Position numbers and translations under genes: made by a program
In this document: positions 1 to 13,151 of the stretch, one piece after another
Position numbering within the stretch: position 1 is the stretch's first letter
Layout of the letters: each line of letters opens with the position of its first letter
Assembly (NCBI GenBank): GCA_973895155.1
Contig: OZ316892.1
Span: 23,064,001-23,128,000, forward strand
Direction of reading: 5' to 3'
DNA: 64,000 bases
DNA from: Marsupella aquatica
Taxonomy: Eukaryota; Marchantiophyta
The notes under the pieces: generated by a model
Told to the model about the DNA's origin: nothing
The model's input: only the letters and a program-made list of their open reading frames with translations
The model's database searches: none

Positions 1-1351
1 AAGAAAAGTGGCAAGTTGGTACACGAGCGAAGAAAAGGTTGATTGATACATACACTAGACTAGGGGCAATAATACAATCAATTTGACCACTTTAAAACCC
101 CCCTCTTAACAAAAAGCAAATCGCCGCACTGTGGGGTCATGCCTTCAGGAGACGTTTACATGCCAGTGCACCTGAATTACATCCTGTCCACTTTTCTCTT
201 GTCCTCCAACCAGGTTGCATCCTGTCTGTGGTACCGCCAGGAACTGGGGCGTAGAGCCAAGCGGACAGCCGTCCGGGTGAGGCCAGGCGAGACGTTGGGA
301 ACATGGACGGACCGGTCTGCGGAGGGAACACGAAGCGGACAGAATCCACGGGAGGACTTGAGATCTCCCGTTAGATATTCAATCGAAGGGCGCGAGATGC
401 TTTCGATGCCTCGCATCTGTTCCAGCGAACGCGACAAAGAGGAGATCCCGAGGTCCGTTGACGAGTTCGCGCAGAGAACTGATGGACTAGCGCCGCAATT
501 GTGCCATCTAGGGGCAAGTCGCGTTACCCTTGGGGCCATGAGGCGCAATGAATCAAATGATGGAAGGCGAGGAACACAACAGGGCGAGTTGAACGACTAT
601 TTTAACCGCGGTTAGGGGCACGAGCGGTCGAGTTGGAGGTCGAGTTGGAACCGGGGGCTTGGGCGGGGGGCGGGGTGGGGGAAATGGCAGGGAGGAGGCG
701 GTCGCCGGCAGGGGGAGTGCCGTCCGATGCGGGGGATCGACGGAGGGAGGGGGGCGAGGGGATGCAGCGAGGGTGCTGTGCTTCGCACAAGCGGATTGAG
801 TGGCGGGCGGACATGGCGATTGATCGACGAGCGAGGGAGCGATCGATGCAGTGGGGGAATGGTGGCAGAGTTAGGTTTCGAGTTCGAGAGAGCGGATTGC
901 GAGAGAGAGAGCTCACTCTGGTCGTGGAGGGATGGAGGGGGAGGACGACAGTGTGAAACTCAACTGCGTACATTATTAGCTCTCCGGCGCAGTGGGTCTT
1001 CTCTTTCCCCCGCTCTCGAGCCCATCAATCAATTTTGGACGACGAGATCTCCTCTCGGGTGCAGCTGGCCTCTCTTCTCCCTTCTCTCCCTTTTGCGCCG
1101 CTCTGATTCGGCACACGCCCCTCTCTCTCACTTCTCTTCTCTTCTCGTCTCGTGTCGTCTCTCTCCTCGTCCTGTGGAGTCTGCTCAGAGCTCTGGAGCT
1201 CTCGGATTCGGTGAGAGGAAGGTAGTGCAGTGATCACCCTTGGAGAGGCGGAGCGGGAGATTTGCTGATGTCGAGCTCTCACGACTTCAATTGGTAGAGC
1301 TGGAGGGTCTGCCAATTGCCGCAATTGGACGAGGCTCGGCGAATTATAGCC
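1..1351 (+). promoter_or_regulatory. Upstream region and probable 5' leader of the PLATZ gene
   Basis: No convincing coding exon is visible here. The stretch at about 600-960 is G-rich and CpG-rich. About 1060-1190 on the plus strand is a long CT-rich tract, a common feature of plant core promoters and 5' leaders. Open frames in this stretch lack recognisable domains and look like consequences of the GC content. I infer that transcription of the PLATZ gene starts around 1000-1200, but no clear TATA box was found. Confidence 0.45.
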
Positions 1352-3431
1352 ATGGTGAGTGAGCTGTGTCAATTTTTGGGAGGGCAATTGGTGTGAGATT
1401 AAGTGAGGTGAGGTAGATTTGGAGCCAATTTGACTCTGTGCGGTGAGGAATTGTGGAACTCGGTGCTTCTGTCGATGGAGGAATGTGAATTGTTCACCAT
1501 CGTACACTTTCGAGTCTGCTGAAGTTGTGGCCACTCCAAATTGAGTCCGCCAAGAAGTTCAGGGGGTGGGGAAGTGTGCTTCGGGAATGACTAGCTCTGA
1601 GCGAAGTGTTCTGGTTGTTCGGGGAACCGCATTTTGAGTTGAACTTTTCGAAATTGGCACGAAGGTTCCAATTATTGAGCAGAGTGATGTAATTGAGTCC
1701 AATTCAGCTCATCCGTGGACATCCCATTGAAAGGTGCTTGTGCAATTATGTGCCATGCAGGTAGGATACGCTCTATCAGCACTCCCTCAAAAACCAGCAT
1801 GGCTGGCGGCCTTGCTCAACGAGAAATTCTTCGTTGCATGTTGTAAGCATGCCGCTCTGAAGAAGAACGAGAGGAACATATTCTGCGTCGATTGCAGTGA
1901 CAGCATCTGTCAGCACTGCCATCCCACACATCGAACTCATCGCCTCCTGCAGGTAGAATTTCGATCACTTTTCTGTTCTCAATTCGTAGATGGTTGGCAT
2001 ATCCTTACAGAAAGTAACGAATATTGCAATTTGGTGGAATGTCGTTTTGGGTGCACGCTCGTCTATCACTTCTCATCAATTAGCCTTACTTGGCATGGTG
2101 TAGATGCCCCATTGGCCTGTGCGGGCTTGATTATCGTTGTCGTTGTGCGGCGGATAGTTCTTGTGCTTCTTGACAGGCATCTTGGGTCTATTGTGGGGAA
2201 GCTCTCGAGAGTTCTCCGTTGTTGGCCCCCCTTGTCAATTGGCTCCAACTGGTGCCGATTGTTGTTGAGGGCCCCAATTGGCGAAGATGTCTGTGATGTA
2301 CAATTGCCTACGGACATGTGAGCTCTAAGCCGCCGGAAATATTTCGCCGATGTTCGTGTTCCACAGATTCGACGATATGTGTATCACGATGTGATTCGGC
2401 TACTCGATGTCCAAAAACTGGTCGACTGCTCCCAAGTCCAGGTACGTCTGCTTCGCTGCTGCAAAGTTGTTTTTGAGAGCGGGAAGTTAGTGCATCATGA
2501 ACGTTCACTCATTATGGGGGATCTAGTGCGTACTCTTAGGAACTTTTGATTGTGCTCAAATTTCACGTCTGCATTTGATGTTGCCTCCGAATCCGAACGC
2601 AATTTGCCATAGCTTGGTACTCCTATCAGACATGACTATGCTCTGGAGGCACTCTCGATGAAACCGTATGGTCTAGTAGTCGGCGGCACTGCCTTTCCCT
2701 CCTGGCGAACTCCAGTTGCCCTTCCGAGTCTGCCCCCAATTTCATAGTTCTGGACGATGGTGGCGCCGAGACTTATCCTGATTTCGATTTTGCAGACATA
2801 CATAATCAACAGCGCAAGGGTTGTCTTCTTGAATCAACGCCCACAGCCGCGACCTTCGAAAGGTCTTGGCAATGCGTGCGAAACTTGTGAAAGGAGTCTT
2901 CAAGAGACATACCGATACTGCTCTGTAGCTTGTAAGGTATACTACATTTCGCGCACGGCTTATGGATTGTGCTCATGGTGTCCTCCTCATCAAGATCTGC
3001 GTAATTCACGTTGATATCAGTAACTGAGTTGAGTTTCAATGTAGTGAGTTAACAGTGTTGGCATCGTCTTGCAGGTCGATGCATTTATTAATCAAGGGAA
3101 GGATTTTGTCAGTCTCCTCCCGCGGTGTAGTAGCTTGCCATCCATTGAGAATTGCTGTCCATCGGAGTGCTTGAAAGGCGGGAAGCTGGATCTAGAGGAT
3201 GAGATGTCTCCGACCTCCGTCTTGAGTGATCCTCCCATGCGCACGTCGTCGGATTCGTCGGGAACTGAGGGTGTCGGATGCGGCACTGTGACCTCCACAG
3301 CAACCACACTCCCCCCGCCCAAGAAGCACAGAAGCAGTAGACCGTCGCCCATGGTATCCTCACCGAAGACGGTCATTTTGCCCTCACTTAACAGGAGGAA
3401 AGGCACTCCCCATAGATCTCCATTTTGTTGA
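1352..3431 (+). CDS. PLATZ family zinc-dependent DNA-binding protein, five coding exons
   Basis: Predicted exons 1352-1354, 1761-1952, 2367-2441, 2796-2936 and 3075-3431 all join in phase 0 at GT-AG sites and give 255 residues, a usual PLATZ length. The PLATZ zinc signature is visible: C28-x2-H31-x11-C43-x2-C46-x4-C51-x2-C54-x3-H58-x2-H61, followed by a second cysteine set C118-x2-C121 and C132-x3-C136. The conserved segments around IINSARVVFLNQRPQPRP and the C-terminal RRKGTPHRSPF also match the family. PLATZ proteins are plant-specific, bind A/T-rich DNA and mostly repress transcription; some act with RNA polymerase III. The middle of the last exon is Ser/Pro/Thr-rich and looks disordered. 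The start is inferred: an ATG sits directly before a GTGAGT donor, so exon 1 would encode only Met. The alternative start is ATG 1755 in the same frame without splicing. Confidence 0.9.
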
Positions 3432-6400
3432 GGTGTGGTGGGGGAACGAGTCCAACTAACGAGATACTGGTCGCTTCCGCATAGGAATTTCCGTTGTCTG
3501 GCGCTGCTCTACTCTCGGGAGGTGTCACGAAGTGTCACGAGTAAATTATTATTCAATTCAAATTTTTGTAGGCGATGAGGTTGATTTGGGTGCATCGATT
3601 ATCTCTCAGACGGCAGTTTCGCGCCTCCCTTTCGTCAAATACTGTCCATCGAGGATCTTGTGCAATCCCGGCAATCGGTTTTTGATATGTAGGCTTAGAG
3701 ATGTAGTAGGTTCCTCATTTTTGCGGGGAACCCTCGCAGTTTTACTCTCCTGAGGCTGTTTATTCACGGAGTAGGTCTTCGGAGTCGCGTGGGGTTTTTT
3801 GGTAGTCCTCATTCCGAGATAATTAGACACATGTATCAATTTGGTGATGAGCCCATTTTTAAGGAGTTCAAAGAGCATAATCGTCGTGAGTTGGTCGGCC
3901 ATCGCTGAGCTGAGCTGAGCACTCAATTCACCCGGGAGCTGAACTTGATGGCCAACTGTGAGGAACAGCCTGAGAGAGAGAGGAGAGGTCTCAAATTTAG
4001 CTAGCACCCCGTTTTTTGCCATGTTAATGAAGCCAGAGTTTGTAATGGTGTATGTATCAAGAAGCTTGGTTATGTGTACTGTATCCCCCGGCATCACAAA
4101 GGACTGTCGTCCTGGCTCTGGGAGTGTACAACAGAGTAAACTCAGCTTTGCCGGTTTTGATTAAAGATTGCATTTCCTGTGTGATCATCCCGTTGGAGAA
4201 GGGATATGTATACGAGATTCTCTTTTCAGCTATCTCTTTTTGGTGGTGGCAGTTTGCCCAAAGGCTGTGTCGTATGGGAACTGCTTTTGTGATGCATAGG
4301 ATTGTTCCAATTTACTGGTAGCTCGGCACAGATTCGCATTCTAGTTTCCGTCGTTGTGGCGATTGAACTTTGTGGCGATCCATAACTGACGCTGCCTGAG
4401 ATCAACTTTGTCTTTGGGGTTAAGCTGATTTGTTGATGAACTCTGCATTGCGTGGGTGTGAAGCTCGTTGGTTAATGATAGTTGATGGGAGCGGTGCTTG
4501 AAGTTACACAGCTTTTGTTCAACTGCACCTTGTTTCGTTCTAGTTGCAAGCCCTTTGGTTGGTCGAGTTTGAGCTATTGTACTCATGCCGAGAACTTCAT
4601 TGTGATTGAGGATGTATCGACATCGTGTTCCCAGGGAGTCTGATTGGCCTCAAGTCGTCCTCCCGAGGAAGGAGGACTGCCAGCGACATTAATATGTACC
4701 GGTTTGGCAAGGAAATGTAGTGATGATTGCTGTCATCACATTGGAATGGTGGTCGCCTCTTGGGTGAAACTTTCTTGGTTGCAGAATCTGTTTGTTGCGT
4801 CATTATGTGCTCTGGATACTTCATCCATCGTAGTAGCTGTCCGTGGTATGGATTCCAAGAGCGGGAGGAAGAACGAAGGATCGGTGGGTGAACTTGCAGA
4901 CAACGAAGGTAATCTTGATACGATTGATTAAAGTAAGCACCCTTCCCTTTCATTCACTTCATATGATGACTCTATCCTAACTTGTTTTGTGCTGTGAACA
5001 TAGAGATGCTCGAAAGATTGAGTTTTAGATCTGAGGATCGAATGAGAATGGAAATCTTTGTGGGAGGGATGTGAACCGTTCCTAGTACGTCTCCACCGCA
5101 ATGAATGGGGATGCGCGAACTTCATCTTCATGGCTTGCCCAAACCTTGTTGCTACTACAGTAAGTGTAGGATTCGACCGATGATGAGAGACGTTTCGAGC
5201 TTTGAACTGCGTTCGACCGGTCCGAGTTGGTCGCACGTTGATGTGAGTTAGATTTACTTTCACAGTGTCGATAATCATCCAATTACAGTAAAAATCGCTA
5301 ATAGGATCATTTCCTGTTGTGGGATGAGGTTCTGGAGATTAAGATAGAGGGAGAAATTTGGACGATCCTGACAATGTGCAGTTTACTGTTGTACTACTAT
5401 TTTCCTTTATGGCTTTCCACCTACTGAGGCCAGAGAGGCTCAGAGTCTCCCGTGGATAAATCACTCCACGGCCGTTGCACCGTATCTAACTCAGACACGC
5501 GGTCGCTGACTGTTGTACGTTCGGAACGCTGTGCTTTGTACTGGGTCTCTGTGTTCCCTCCAATTCCTTCTAAATAAATCATGTCCCCGGGGTTGGAAAC
5601 GAGGTGAGTATCACGTCGTCTACTCTTTCAATACCCCGGTACGGGCCCCAATGAAGCTGTCTCTCATCCCAGGTGTGTATGTGCCTTCTTCATACAACTC
5701 CGCGAGTCTGCGGTGTCCGTCTAGCATCCCCACGGATCAAATATTAATCAAAGCTATCATCAATCGTGCTTGGGAATGGCTTGTGAAACTCCGCTCTTCC
5801 ACCCACGGGTCGTCGACCCAGTTCCCAATCCGTATTCCCCCTCTTCCCCACGTTATCTGGTGTGACCCCCATTCGTTCTGCCACCTTCCGAACGACACAC
5901 ATGAGCCGAACTGTCAATATCCACGAGCGAATTGAATCCCCCTCCGTGCCTCGCTTTCAACATTACATTCCCCACTCCTGTCCCACTTTTGCAGCAGTCC
6001 CAAATCTGAACGAGAGCAACACTTCATTCGCCGAGCTGTTCCTCCTCCTCGGACCTCCTCCTCATCCTCCGGCCTCCCTTCTTCTTCTTCATGTACCTCG
6101 GAGTCACAATCTTACTCCCTCCCCCTTCATTCACTCTTCCACCTCGATGCATCACAAGGCGCCGATCAAACACCAGACACAGGACTGAATGGAACCTTTG
6201 GAACCCACGACGTCTCCACTGCCTCCCCCTACACAACACTGCTGAAAACACCCTTCCTCCGAAATTCGAACCCTACGCCAGTGCCCTTCATCTCCGACGT
6301 CCATCCAACATTCAACGGCCCACATTGGAAGATTCCTCGAGCATATTTTCTCTCGTTGGAAATGCACTCGTTCCCCTCAGTCACAAATTCCTCGACTGCT

Positions 6401-9400
6401 ATGCTCACGATGGTTGTCAACGTCCATCAATCCGTCAAGTGGATCTCTCTGTACCGTGGGTCCCCACCCCTGTCATGTCAGCCCTCTCAATTCCCCTGCG
6501 GGCCCTCTAATCGCCCTGCCAGCTTTATGTTCTGCCCTCCAACGGCCCGTGCAGCCACTCGTGGTACACGACAAGTCTGGGGAGAGTTTTTCCTTCCCCC
6601 GCCCCCCGTTTCCCCCTTTCTATTCTGAGCTGGCCACTCCGATCTGTGGCGGCTCGCCAGCATATAGTCCCTAATCCCCTCGCCACCCCTCACCTACCCA
6701 CGCCACTTCTCTCGCACTAGACGACAACGCTGTCCTACGCTAGGCGCGACAAAAAAGGGTTTCCCGGGCCCCGATACCGCAATCACGTCAGATATACCGT
6801 CACCGAGCTCCCAGATCGACGGCCCGGAAAGCGCCGCGGCCTTTTTCTGTGGATCCTGACCGTCAATCCTGTCTGACGTTACATGGAATTTGTGAGAATG
6901 AATGTCCCAGGTTCGGCAATCGGCGCACGGGATTCGATCCAGAGGAGAGGATGGCGTGTCTCTTGGTTAGCACTTTGACTCGACTCACTCCCGTGAAACT
7001 CGGGTTACGGGGTAAGACTGTACCCACCGTCCACAGCCTACGGCTGGATTCGACAAAAATTTCCCCCGTTGGTTGACAGCAGAGCCCATTCAAACAGGGC
7101 CTTCGTTTTGAATTTTGAAACTTTCTTTTTCCTTCATGGTGAAATGATGGTAATAAGGTGTTTTTGTGTTGTCCAGACCTGGGCTAGGGGTTATCAATCA
7201 TGCAAAGCGTGCACAAAAAGTGAGTGGGCCATGAAACCCTTCAACACGCATGTGTTTTTGGAAGGATTCCAAAGCCAAATAATTTAGATATTTTTAAAAA
7301 CGTTTTTTAAATAGAACAGGAAAGTCTACCCTAGGCTCTCAGCAGTTCAACTGGCTTTCATCATATTAACCCGAAGAACCCCCTTATACAACCCCCCTCA
7401 TAGGCAGGAAGGGCTCCCGTATCCAACTCCCCATGCCTCACATGCATAGTATAACTATTAAACATGTATGTTACCAAAAACTTTATTACCTATGACTTCA
7501 CTCTACAAATCAGCTCATGAAGAGTAGACTTTGATCATGAATGGTAGTATAGATATTGCATTATTGAAAATAATACATGAACCACAACAACTTGGAGATT
7601 CCTAAGGGAAAGCACAAAGAGGGATGGTGACAAAAGTATGTGTTTCCTTTTGATGTTATCTGATGTGAGATAAAGGTCAAGATGAAAATCAATGGCTCAG
7701 GTTTGAAAATTTGAAATGCTACTCCCTGTTTTTCTCCTGTTTGGTAAGATCAAATTGACCTTATTCCCTTGCACAAAACCATTACATTCATCAATCCATT
7801 CAAAGCAACGTAGACTACACTCTACCATCTCAAGTACCAGCTCCCGGGACAATGCGCCAAGCCCTGCACCCATCCATGGTATGCACTAGGCTGTAAGTGC
7901 AGGTAATTATGTGTATGCACTTGTGGATATGTGCAAATTACAGAACTGCAATACATGCAGTTCGAGCACTTAAGGGGAAGAAATCAGGGCTTGACCACCT
8001 CCACCCTCAGCCCATGCTCAATGTCTTTCCTTTGCAGTTTGGCTTTGCAATCTGGAAATTGCGATGTCATTGTGAACATCCTGTCAGGGTCCCACACCAT
8101 AAAATCCTTGTAACCTTAGCCCTTGTACAGCCCCTTGCAATCTAAATCAGTGCATGTATATACCCCATATATGTAATTGAGGCAAGCTCTTACCACTAAA
8201 AACATATTGTGTACAGAAGTAAAACCATATTGTGTATGGTGAATGGTAAAAACATTCGGCCGCATTGGATCTAATCAACTAAAAGAGCAGTTGTTCAACA
8301 ATTTGATCCATTTCATTCTATATAACACTAACAATGGCCCTGAATGAGATTTTGTACTGGTTGAAAAACTACCGCATTCAAGCGGGCGCCAGATACCCCA
8401 TAATGCGATCCCCTGATCCAATCCCACCATCTTTGTCAAGACACAAATTGAGGTGGACAAGACATCTCCCAGAAGTACATGAATTACTTTTAGGGACCAC
8501 TTTAATTAATCAGGTGCACGTAACAGGAACAGTCTTGTTACTCAGGTCTAAACGTCTTTCTGAGCAATAAGACAGGACCACATGATATGCTTATAACAAC
8601 ACACTGGATGCATGGATCGAGAGGGGATGATTCTAGAATCAGACCAGGCACTGGGAGTACAAGGTCTCTTTCCTCCTCTCCTGCAAAAAATTGAATACAT
8701 CGCATGATACTTCTGGTGGGATCTCGCATTGGTGAATCTCCACATTTGTCATTAGCCATATTGCTGCTATCAGTGAGTTTACGTGCATTACTTAACTCCA
8801 TTGAGGTCATATTTTTCCCCAATCAATTAAAGTTGGTTCTGTAGTTTTAGTAGTGCCCTAAACTTATTTGATGACCTAGCTTTTCTCAAGAGTTCACCAT
8901 GAGTAGTAACCTGAATGATTCGCTGATACCAAAAAAACTCAAAATATTGAAAACCAGAGCAATATGGTAACACCTATGACCTGTTGAATATATATAACAT
9001 GTGGCGGTTTGATTTGACTGCTCCTCCACCACAGAGATTACGTGCTGATCTTACCATGGTATGAGATGGTAGGCGTACTTGGCTGCTGAAGGGTGGCCAG
9101 TTTTTTGCGCCACAAAATGATCAGGATAGGGATAGCACTGGCACGGGCACCTCGCAGCAACAACATGGGTCTCCACAAAAAGGAGGTAAAATGTGCAGTA
9201 CAAGTGTGATCAGATACCTTCAACTTGCTTGCCATTTAGATGTTTGGGAGACTCCATCACCAGTTCAATGGCTTCTTTGACTATCTCAAGATATTCACTG
9301 CCAAGTGGGTTCCAAGGGACCACCACTATCCATTTGACTATGCACTTTTGTTGGCAAAGTCAATGAAATGACAATGTACTCAAGCTTGAGCAATCTAACG

Positions 9401-9515
9401 CAGATCTCTAGCGGTGGGTACTAGTGTGCCTCAACAGAGGCTTGCTCTCTCAGAGGACATCCACGTCCAATTAGTAAACTTAGTTATGACCCTAGATGAG
9501 ATCATTCGCTCAAGC
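3432..9515. other. Intergenic DNA without a supported gene
   Basis: Just after the PLATZ stop this should include its 3' untranslated region. The stretch 5500-6840 is C-rich on the plus strand and holds several overlapping open frames of up to 140 codons on both strands. None shows a domain, and they follow base composition. From 6850 to 9515 the DNA becomes AT-richer and looks like decayed repetitive sequence. No RNA gene was recognised. Confidence 0.5.
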
Positions 9516-9952
9516 CTACCGTCTTCTCCCAAACACAGTGCCATGGCATCGTGTTCAAAAATGGAAAATTTGGGGCCCTGTGACAAAAAACATTTTTGAA
9601 CACAAACACAGCATCTGTTTTAGACAATGTTCGGGCGCTATGTTTGAATATTGGCTTTGTGTTGAGTTGGACGCTTTATTTGAGTTTTGACACTCAACTA
9701 TTGTACATTTGACACAAACAATAAAAAATTCATGAATCACATGACAATTATGTCAAATTGTCAATATTCAAACACAAAGCCAATATTTGAACACAATATC
9801 CATTTTCAAACAAGGCTCTCCAAGTATAAAAAATGAAAACACATATTCAAAACTCAAATACAACTTCCCGGGTGCACTAGTCAAGTGGAGCGCCCCATGG
9901 CCCAGTATTTGAATACAAGACCATGGCGTTGTGTTTGGGGGAAGACAATAGT
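9516..9952. mobile_element. MITE-like element with imperfect terminal inverted repeats
   Basis: The left end, reading CCCAAACACAGTGCCATGGC near 9530, is repeated in inverted orientation near 9921-9945, where the reverse complement reads CCCAAACACAACGCCATGGT. The similarity continues inward for roughly 40 bases. A second internal inverted pair (about 9644-9662 and 9772-9790) brackets the centre. The 437-bp span has no coding capacity. No target-site duplication was found, so the exact borders and superfamily are open. Confidence 0.55.
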
Positions 9953-12900
9953 TACAACACTCGATGTGCACCATTAACTCAGACTTAGTTACTACATAAC
10001 GGGCTACATAATATTTTACCATTAGCTCATCGCACAATTGACCTAGTTGATTCATATCATTTTTCCCTCCTAGGTGTAAGGTGGGGTTTGGATTTTCCCA
10101 CTTCTTTTGAGTATGGTGTTTGTCCAATTTGGAACTGTTTGCTTTGACTACATTGTACTTTGTTTGGCCCCATTTTGTAAACTATGACCGCTTTTTACCC
10201 TTTTCTTCCGTCTTCAATTCTTTGAGAAACATGATATTTTCAGCGCTTTGCCAAGGCCATCATCAGATTGCAACTGCAACGTTTGGGGTTTTAGGTTTTT
10301 AGGGAAACATTTCTTTAACAGAAGGGGGAAACATCGCTCAAGCAGAGCAAGTATATAACTGGCTAAGCTGCTTTGGCAGGGAGAAACCACATTGATAAAG
10401 TTAGAGAAACTACAAGAAAAAGAGCAAGATAAAGTTGTCCCACCGGTTCTATAGTATCCACACTCCATTATTGCTATCAGTTGATTGGACATTCAGGTCC
10501 ATTGGTTGTAGACTGAGGTGGTAGGCTATGGAGTGGGGATTCGAGAGCAACTTCAGTAGTCATACCACATCAAAGTGATAGCACTTTTCATCATCAAACT
10601 GAGCTGTTCAAAGACCAAAAGTAAGAAAAGGAGTCTCACATCGCCTCAAAGTCGGTCATTCATCAACTTCAAAAGTCTATCCCAAAACATGAGTGATTGA
10701 AAATTAATATAACAAGAGCATCATCTGCTCTTTAAGATGAGTCCAGCTCTTTAAGATAAGTCCATGAGATCCCAGATGAAAATCCTCCCATGCAGATGAC
10801 GACGTTGACGAATTAGTAGGATGTCCCATGAGAGGCGGTGTTTTCAAACGGTCTACAGTATCTAAAAATTGTTTGCCTCCAACACATCATGACGTGAATC
10901 TATTAATTTTTCTACAGTTCATAGACGGATTCCATCTTCATACAAAGTTAATGAGGACGATAAAGAGGAAAGTAGCCTTACGTGTGTTTTCTGTTTAACT
11001 TTTTATTTTCAAATTTTTTACTGATAAGGCAAGTTAAATTTTCAGCTTGTAAAACCACAAGTTCCCATATAAAGTACTCCATGTAACCCGTAGTCCTTGT
11101 TTTCATATGGCACAATACCATATACAAAAGAGCATCTCATATTTTCAGGAATTTCTAACTTTCAGTGTCATCTCAGTAGTTCGCCATAGTGGGTGATCAT
11201 AGATTGGTGAGATCTATGTCCATAAAAACCATATCTAACATAGTTCATTTTTGTTAAGAAATCACCAAAAACGTTTTTAGGGTAGAAGGGTTCAATGATG
11301 GGAAGCGAGGGTGAGCCTTCAGATTAGGTCTACAGTTCACCTAGGCAAATGAAGAATGGCCAGTTAGGGGCAAGGCTCCTTTAATAGTAGTGGCTATGGT
11401 TAAAGGGAAGCTGAAACCCAGATGGGCACAAAGGTTGGAAAGGAGGGTTTGGTCCGAGTCATCTTGACCAACCTCTGGACCTGACTTGGACCAAACCTTT
11501 CTTTCTTTTCCCTTTATATGCAAGGGTTGGTAAACATTTTAAGTAAACCGACTTTTACCTGAAAGATTTTCTGCCTTTGAATGTGTAGTGTGTGAGTACT
11601 GATGTACATGCAATGTATCTGGAAAGTCTTGACCAAGATCCAATCCAACCTTGGGTAATGGAACCAGGCCCCAAAGATACAAACAGGCAGTGGGGTGAGT
11701 TGATAATCATATTTGTCTAAACTATCCTTGATTCAGATCGTTTCATTATGGATCGTTTCTGAAGAAAGTATACTAGTGTACCTTTTTGACCAAAAGCAGA
11801 TAAATTTCGAAAAATAAACGTAGAATTTTATGAGGTACTATATTTGTGACTGCTTTAGTAACACCTGTGGTTCTCCTTTTTATTTTTGGAGTGAAAGGCG
11901 GAATGGCCAAGTTTCTTGCTCTCTTCACACCCGTGTGGCCTTGGTAGCCTGTGTGGCCTATGTTTCACTATGATTCTTGTTTGGATCAGTGTTAACTATA
12001 GTTGAGGGTCTGCTCTGTTATCACCTGTGGTTCTAGGCTCTCCTTTAGCTGCGTGTACATGTTGCTCTTGTAGGTTAATTAGCAGTAGATCTCTTGCTTT
12101 CAGATTGAAAAAGAGAACTGAATCGCAAGATACAAAGGCTAGAACCATGCAACACCTACACACTTACCATTTCTTAAGTGCATAACATGAGACCTTATGG
12201 GTATAAGTCCCAATTGGTTGCCCCTGGGCTAGACCACTTTGGTCCCACAAATTTAGAGTAGGGAACAAAATTTAGAGATAAACGTAACACATCTCTTTGT
12301 TTCTTTTTGAAAGAAAATAGTTAATCTTCACTAAGTGGTAAGAGTAGCACTCAGGGAAATGGTAACCTATTGGGAAAAAACACTAACTATCCCCCACTAA
12401 AATCAAACAGAGCAGTGTTTTTCTGATCATGTCATTGACAACTGAGATCAAGGGTCAAAATCTGATAACATAACAGCTAACCCAGCACTCCCAGGAAGTG
12501 ATAGTTTAACCTAAGAGATCGTTAGATGAGTCTGGGCAAATTAGTAACGATTGGAGAAGGGAAAGATTTAGCAGATGGGGGACCAAGCTTAGCAGTGAGA
12601 GATGGCAACTAGCAACAATAGTCTATCTTCTGAAGAATTTACAAACTATACACAATATTTTATAACAGTTTCTAACTGCATTAGAGCCACAACCCTGATA
12701 GGATCTGTTTGAAACTGGGTGAAATGTTAGCGGGGATGTTAGTATCTCCATCTAAACATTTGGATGGGATTCCAAAATGGTCTTTCTGTCAATGTTCATT
12801 TCTTAAATTCCAAAACCATGTCATCCTACTTAGAAAGCGTGCTTTCACAAACCGTAAATGACCAAACCAATTTTGACCCCAGATTGATTGTGTAGCTTGT

Positions 12901-12972
12901 CCCACAAAATGTTTAATTCTCACCTTCACCCCTGTTTTGTATATAGGCCTAGCAAAACTGCCAGGGTCCCCA
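9953..12972. other. Intergenic DNA with one strong short hairpin
   Basis: No gene is supported. The only structure I can name is the near-perfect inverted repeat at 11446-11497, listed separately. The rest is AT-rich single-copy or decayed sequence. Confidence 0.45.
11446..11497. repeat. Short hairpin, 16-bp stem with a 20-nt loop
   Basis: GGTTTGGTCCGAGTCA at 11446-11461 pairs with TGACTTGGACCAAACC at 11482-11497, with a single mismatch. Flanking purine-rich and pyrimidine-rich bases allow a weaker extension of the stem. The size is compatible with a small RNA precursor or with the remnant of a very short inverted-repeat element. No expression evidence can be drawn from the sequence. Confidence 0.4.
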
Positions 12973-12980
12973 GTGATTTC

Positions 12981-13143
12981 GTGGAGGGATTTGCTTGATC
13001 AGACCCCCAAAATGGAACGCGTTACTTGGTAGGACCCCTGAGTGATCCAGACCGTTGATTGACCTGGAATCAATGTAACCAAAACTTCAGGGGTACTGTC
13101 AAATAACGCAATTTGTTTTGGGGTCTGATCAAGCAAATCCCTT
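12981..13143. mobile_element. MITE with long terminal inverted repeats and an 8-bp target duplication
   Basis: The 163-bp element begins near GGGATTTGCTTGATCAGACC and ends with its reverse complement; the inverted similarity extends imperfectly for about 55 bases per arm. It is flanked by GTGATTTC on both sides (12973-12980 and 13144-13151). An 8-bp duplication fits a hAT-type origin, although the inverted repeats are unusually long for that group. There is no coding capacity. Confidence 0.75.
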
Positions 13144-13151
13144 GTGATTTC

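Noticed and set aside
3606-4097. 163-codon minus-strand open frame downstream of the PLATZ gene
   Set aside because: No domain, no splice context and no similarity I recognise; it lies in likely 3' untranslated or intergenic DNA.
5513-6693. Cluster of open frames of up to 140 codons on both strands
   Set aside because: They overlap in several phases within a C-rich tract and have no domain; base composition explains them.
6925-6950. GGGATTCGATCC-like box resembling a tRNA T-loop
   Set aside because: The flanking bases do not form a T-stem or acceptor stem and there is no box A at suitable spacing.
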